Shown here piece after piece: positions 61,995 to 64,000 of a DNA stretch of 64,000 bases; position 1 is the stretch's first letter, and the number at the start of each line of letters is the position of its first letter. The DNA comes from Bombus terrestris (lineage: Eukaryota > Arthropoda > Insecta > Hymenoptera > Apidae). The stretch lies in the NCBI RefSeq assembly GCF_910591885.1, contig NW_025963552.1, positions 4,278,001-4,342,000 of the forward strand, given 5' to 3'. Under the pieces are notes generated by a model that did no database searches, was not told the origin of the DNA, and saw only the letters and a program-made list of their open reading frames with translations. Position numbers and translations under genes: made by a program.

Positions 61995-63676
61995 ATGCAT
62001 ATAGCAAGGTGTATGTATACCCTGCAAATTGTGATCGTTGCTCGCTCGCTCCGCTCGCTCGTAAAAATTTAGTCCAACCTCACATACGATCCGACACGTT
62101 CGCAAATTCGAAATATGTCGCCACCATATCGAATAATGAACGCAAGATGGATTGGTTTTAGGTTAGGCTATAGTTTTCGAGCGAGCGCAGCGAGCGAGAG
62201 ACGCGTAAAGGTGTGTCACAATCCAACGGTTTGGCACATACGGACATTGAAACATTCGCACTAGCCCGAGGAGCCGGAAGTCTTTATCCAATTGCCTACT
62301 GACAAATGTTTACAGTTTATGAATAGTTTCACATAAATAGTACTATTTCCACATAGTACAGTGCAATGTGATGTTCGAAATGGCTGACAAAATTAGGTAA
62401 TAACACGAAATGTATGCAAGGCAATATAAGGTATATGTATACCTTGCAAATTGTGATCGTTGCTCGCTCGCTCCGCTCGCTCGTAAAAATTTAGTCCAAC
62501 CTCACATACGATCCGACACGTTCGCAAATTCGAAATAAGTCGCCTTCATATCGAATGACTAACGCAAGAGGGATTGGTTTTAGGTTAGGCTATAGTTTTC
62601 GAGCGAGCGCAGCGAGCGAGAGACGCGTAAAGGTGTGTCACAATCCAACGGTTTGGCACATACGGACATTGAAACATTCGCACTAGCCCGAGGAGCCGGA
62701 AGTCTTTATCCTATTGCCTACTGACAAATGTTTACAGTTTATGAATAGTACCACATAAATAGTACTATTTCCACATACTACAGTGCAATGTGATGTCCGA
62801 AGTGGCTGACAAAATTAGGTACTAACACGATATATATGCATATTGCAAGGTATATGTATACCTTGCAAATTGTGATCGTTGCTCGCTCGCTCCGCTCGCT
62901 CGTAATTATCTACTCCAACCTCACAACCGATCCGACACGTTCGCAAATTCGAAATATGTCGCCACCATATCGAATAATGAACGCAAGATGGATTGGTTTT
63001 AGGTTCGGCTACAGTTTTCGAGCGAGCGCAGCGAGCGAGAGACGCGTAAAGGTGTGTCACAATCCAACGGTTTGTCACATACGGACATTGAAACATTCGC
63101 ACCAGCCCGAGGAGCCGGAGGTCTTTATCCTATTGCCTACTGACAAATGTTTACAGTTTATGAATAGTATCACATAAATAGTACTATTTCCACATAGTAC
63201 AGTGCAATGTGATGTCCGAAATGGCTGACAAAATTAGGTAATAATGCGAAATGTATGCAAGGCAATATAAGGTATATGTATACCTTGCAAATTGTGATCG
63301 TTCCTCGCTCGCTCCGCTCGCTCGTAATTATCTACTCCAACCTCACAACCGATCCGACACGTTCGCAAATTCGAAATATGTCGCCACCATATCGAATAAT
63401 GAACGCAAGATGGATTGGTTTTAGGTTAGGCTATAGTTTTCGAGCGAGCGCAGCGAGCGAGAGACGCGTAAAGGTGTGTCACCATCGAACGGTTTGGCAC
63501 ATACGGACATTGAAACATTCGCACCAGCCCGAGGAGCCGGAACTCTTTATCCAATGGCCTACTGACAAATGTTTACAGTTTATGAATAGTTTCACATAAA
63601 TAGTACTATTTCCACATAGTACAGTGCAGTGTGATGTCCGAAATGGCTGACCAAATTAGGTAATAACACGAAATGT
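61995..63676 (+). repeat. B-C-F-T block repeated from 56955 (offset 5,040 bp)
   Basis: B 61995, C 62414, F 62836, T 63255 match B 56955, C 57374, F 57796, T 58215. The uncommon TTATCCAATTGCC in the B tail is shared at about 57247 and 62287, which supports direct copying. The copies differ, for example, at TACTACTTCC (about 57306), where 62346 has TACTATTTCC. The T tail has GAACTCTTTATCC, unlike 58215. Confidence 0.88.
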
Positions 63677-64000
63677 ATGCAAGGCAATATAAGGTATATG
63701 TATACCTTGCAAATTGTGATCGTTGCTCGCTCGCTCCGCTCGCTCGTAAAAATTTAGTCCAATCTCACATGCGATCCGACACGTTCGCAAATTCGAAATA
63801 AGTCGCCTTCATATCGAATGACTAACGCAAGAGGGATTGGTTTTAGGTTAGGCTATAGTTTTCGAGCGAGCGCAGCGAGCGAGAGACGCGTAAAGGTGTG
63901 TCACAATCCAACGGTTTGGCACATACGGACATTGAAACATTCGCACTAGCCCGAGGAGCCGGAAGTCTTTATCCTATTGCCTACTGACAAATGTTTACAG
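63677..64000 (+). repeat. Partial monomer at right edge (G/C hybrid)
   Basis: The first 324 bp of a monomer. It starts with a C head and the G-specific CCAATCTCACATGCG, but continues with GACTAACGCAAGAGGGATTGG and GAGACGCG, which are C features. The switch lies between about 63775 and 63822. The array continues to the right of the window. Confidence 0.85.

Larger units (their letters stand above)
1..64000 (+). repeat. Homogenised ~420-bp satellite array with higher-order repeats
   Basis: The same ~420-bp unit is repeated head to tail through the entire window, with no interruption and no inverted copy. Walking the head ATG from 212 to 63677 gives 151 complete units. Lengths are 419 bp (A, F, B and most R), 422 bp (C, T, L, G, H and R with a C head) or 413 bp (C9), with one 423-bp unit. 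The head-to-head steps add up exactly, so I see no other net indel. Monomers differ mainly by class-specific substitutions, and long multi-monomer blocks recur almost unchanged. Such organisation is known from centromeric and pericentromeric satellites of eukaryotes; the chromosomal location here is inference. Confidence 0.97.

Noticed and set aside
1..64000. CRISPR array
   Set aside because: Repeats are about 420 bp with no alternation of short constant repeats and unique spacers; the whole unit is repeated.
1..64000. Ribosomal DNA or histone-type tandem gene array
   Set aside because: The unit is far too short, and no rRNA-like or histone-like sequence is present on either strand.

Overview
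The whole 64 kb window is one uninterrupted tandem satellite array. No gene, RNA gene, transposon or unique sequence was found. Every position belongs to a head-to-tail repeat of about 420 bp, all in the same orientation. I count 151 complete monomers plus a partial one at each end (1-211 and 63677-64000). I number phase from the ATG in the AT-rich head of each monomer, which is an arbitrary but convenient landmark. Complete monomers have almost only three lengths: 419, 422 or 413 bp. There is one 423-bp exception with a single inserted base.

Organism: the sequence does not name one. A long, homogenised satellite with higher-order repeats and no genes points to eukaryotic heterochromatin (centromeric, pericentromeric or subtelomeric). 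Most monomers carry TTAGGTTAGG, two units of the arthropod telomere repeat, and CpG is abundant rather than depleted. Both fit an invertebrate, possibly an insect, but this is weak inference.

Monomer classes used below, defined by diagnostic bases: A and F (palindromic ATGCATATTGC head, F with TTCGGCTAC), B (ATGCATATAGC head), C (ATGCAAGGCAATATAAGG head with AAAATTTAGTCC), C9 (C with a 9-bp deletion), T (AATAATGCG before the head), L (AAAATTTATTCCTACC), G (GACTGACGC), H (GCAACATTAGG head), R (GAATTAAGTCGCC and GAGACACGCG).

Layout: 1053-5242 holds two copies of a 2,095-bp pentamer. 3983-12386 holds two copies of a 4,202-bp decamer. 14491-17013 is an 841-bp L-B dimer run. 17014-24591 recurs exactly 8,000 bp downstream. 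29.7-32.5 kb is repeated again 2,942 bp later. 40.3-45.0 kb recurs 7,136 bp later, and part of that recurs 2,939 bp further on. The pentamer order seen near the left end returns at 45207 and 54860. The right end repeats pieces of earlier blocks at offsets of 5,040 and 20,158 bp. The array is therefore a mosaic of nested segmental amplifications, and several chimeric monomers mark the joins.

Within each monomer there are consistent structural elements: a 26-bp near-perfect palindrome in A/F heads, a pair of GC-rich 21-bp arms forming a long inverted repeat, a 14-bp perfect palindrome and a small hairpin in the tail. Open frames of 67-114 codons recur because the monomer recurs. I do not regard them as genes.
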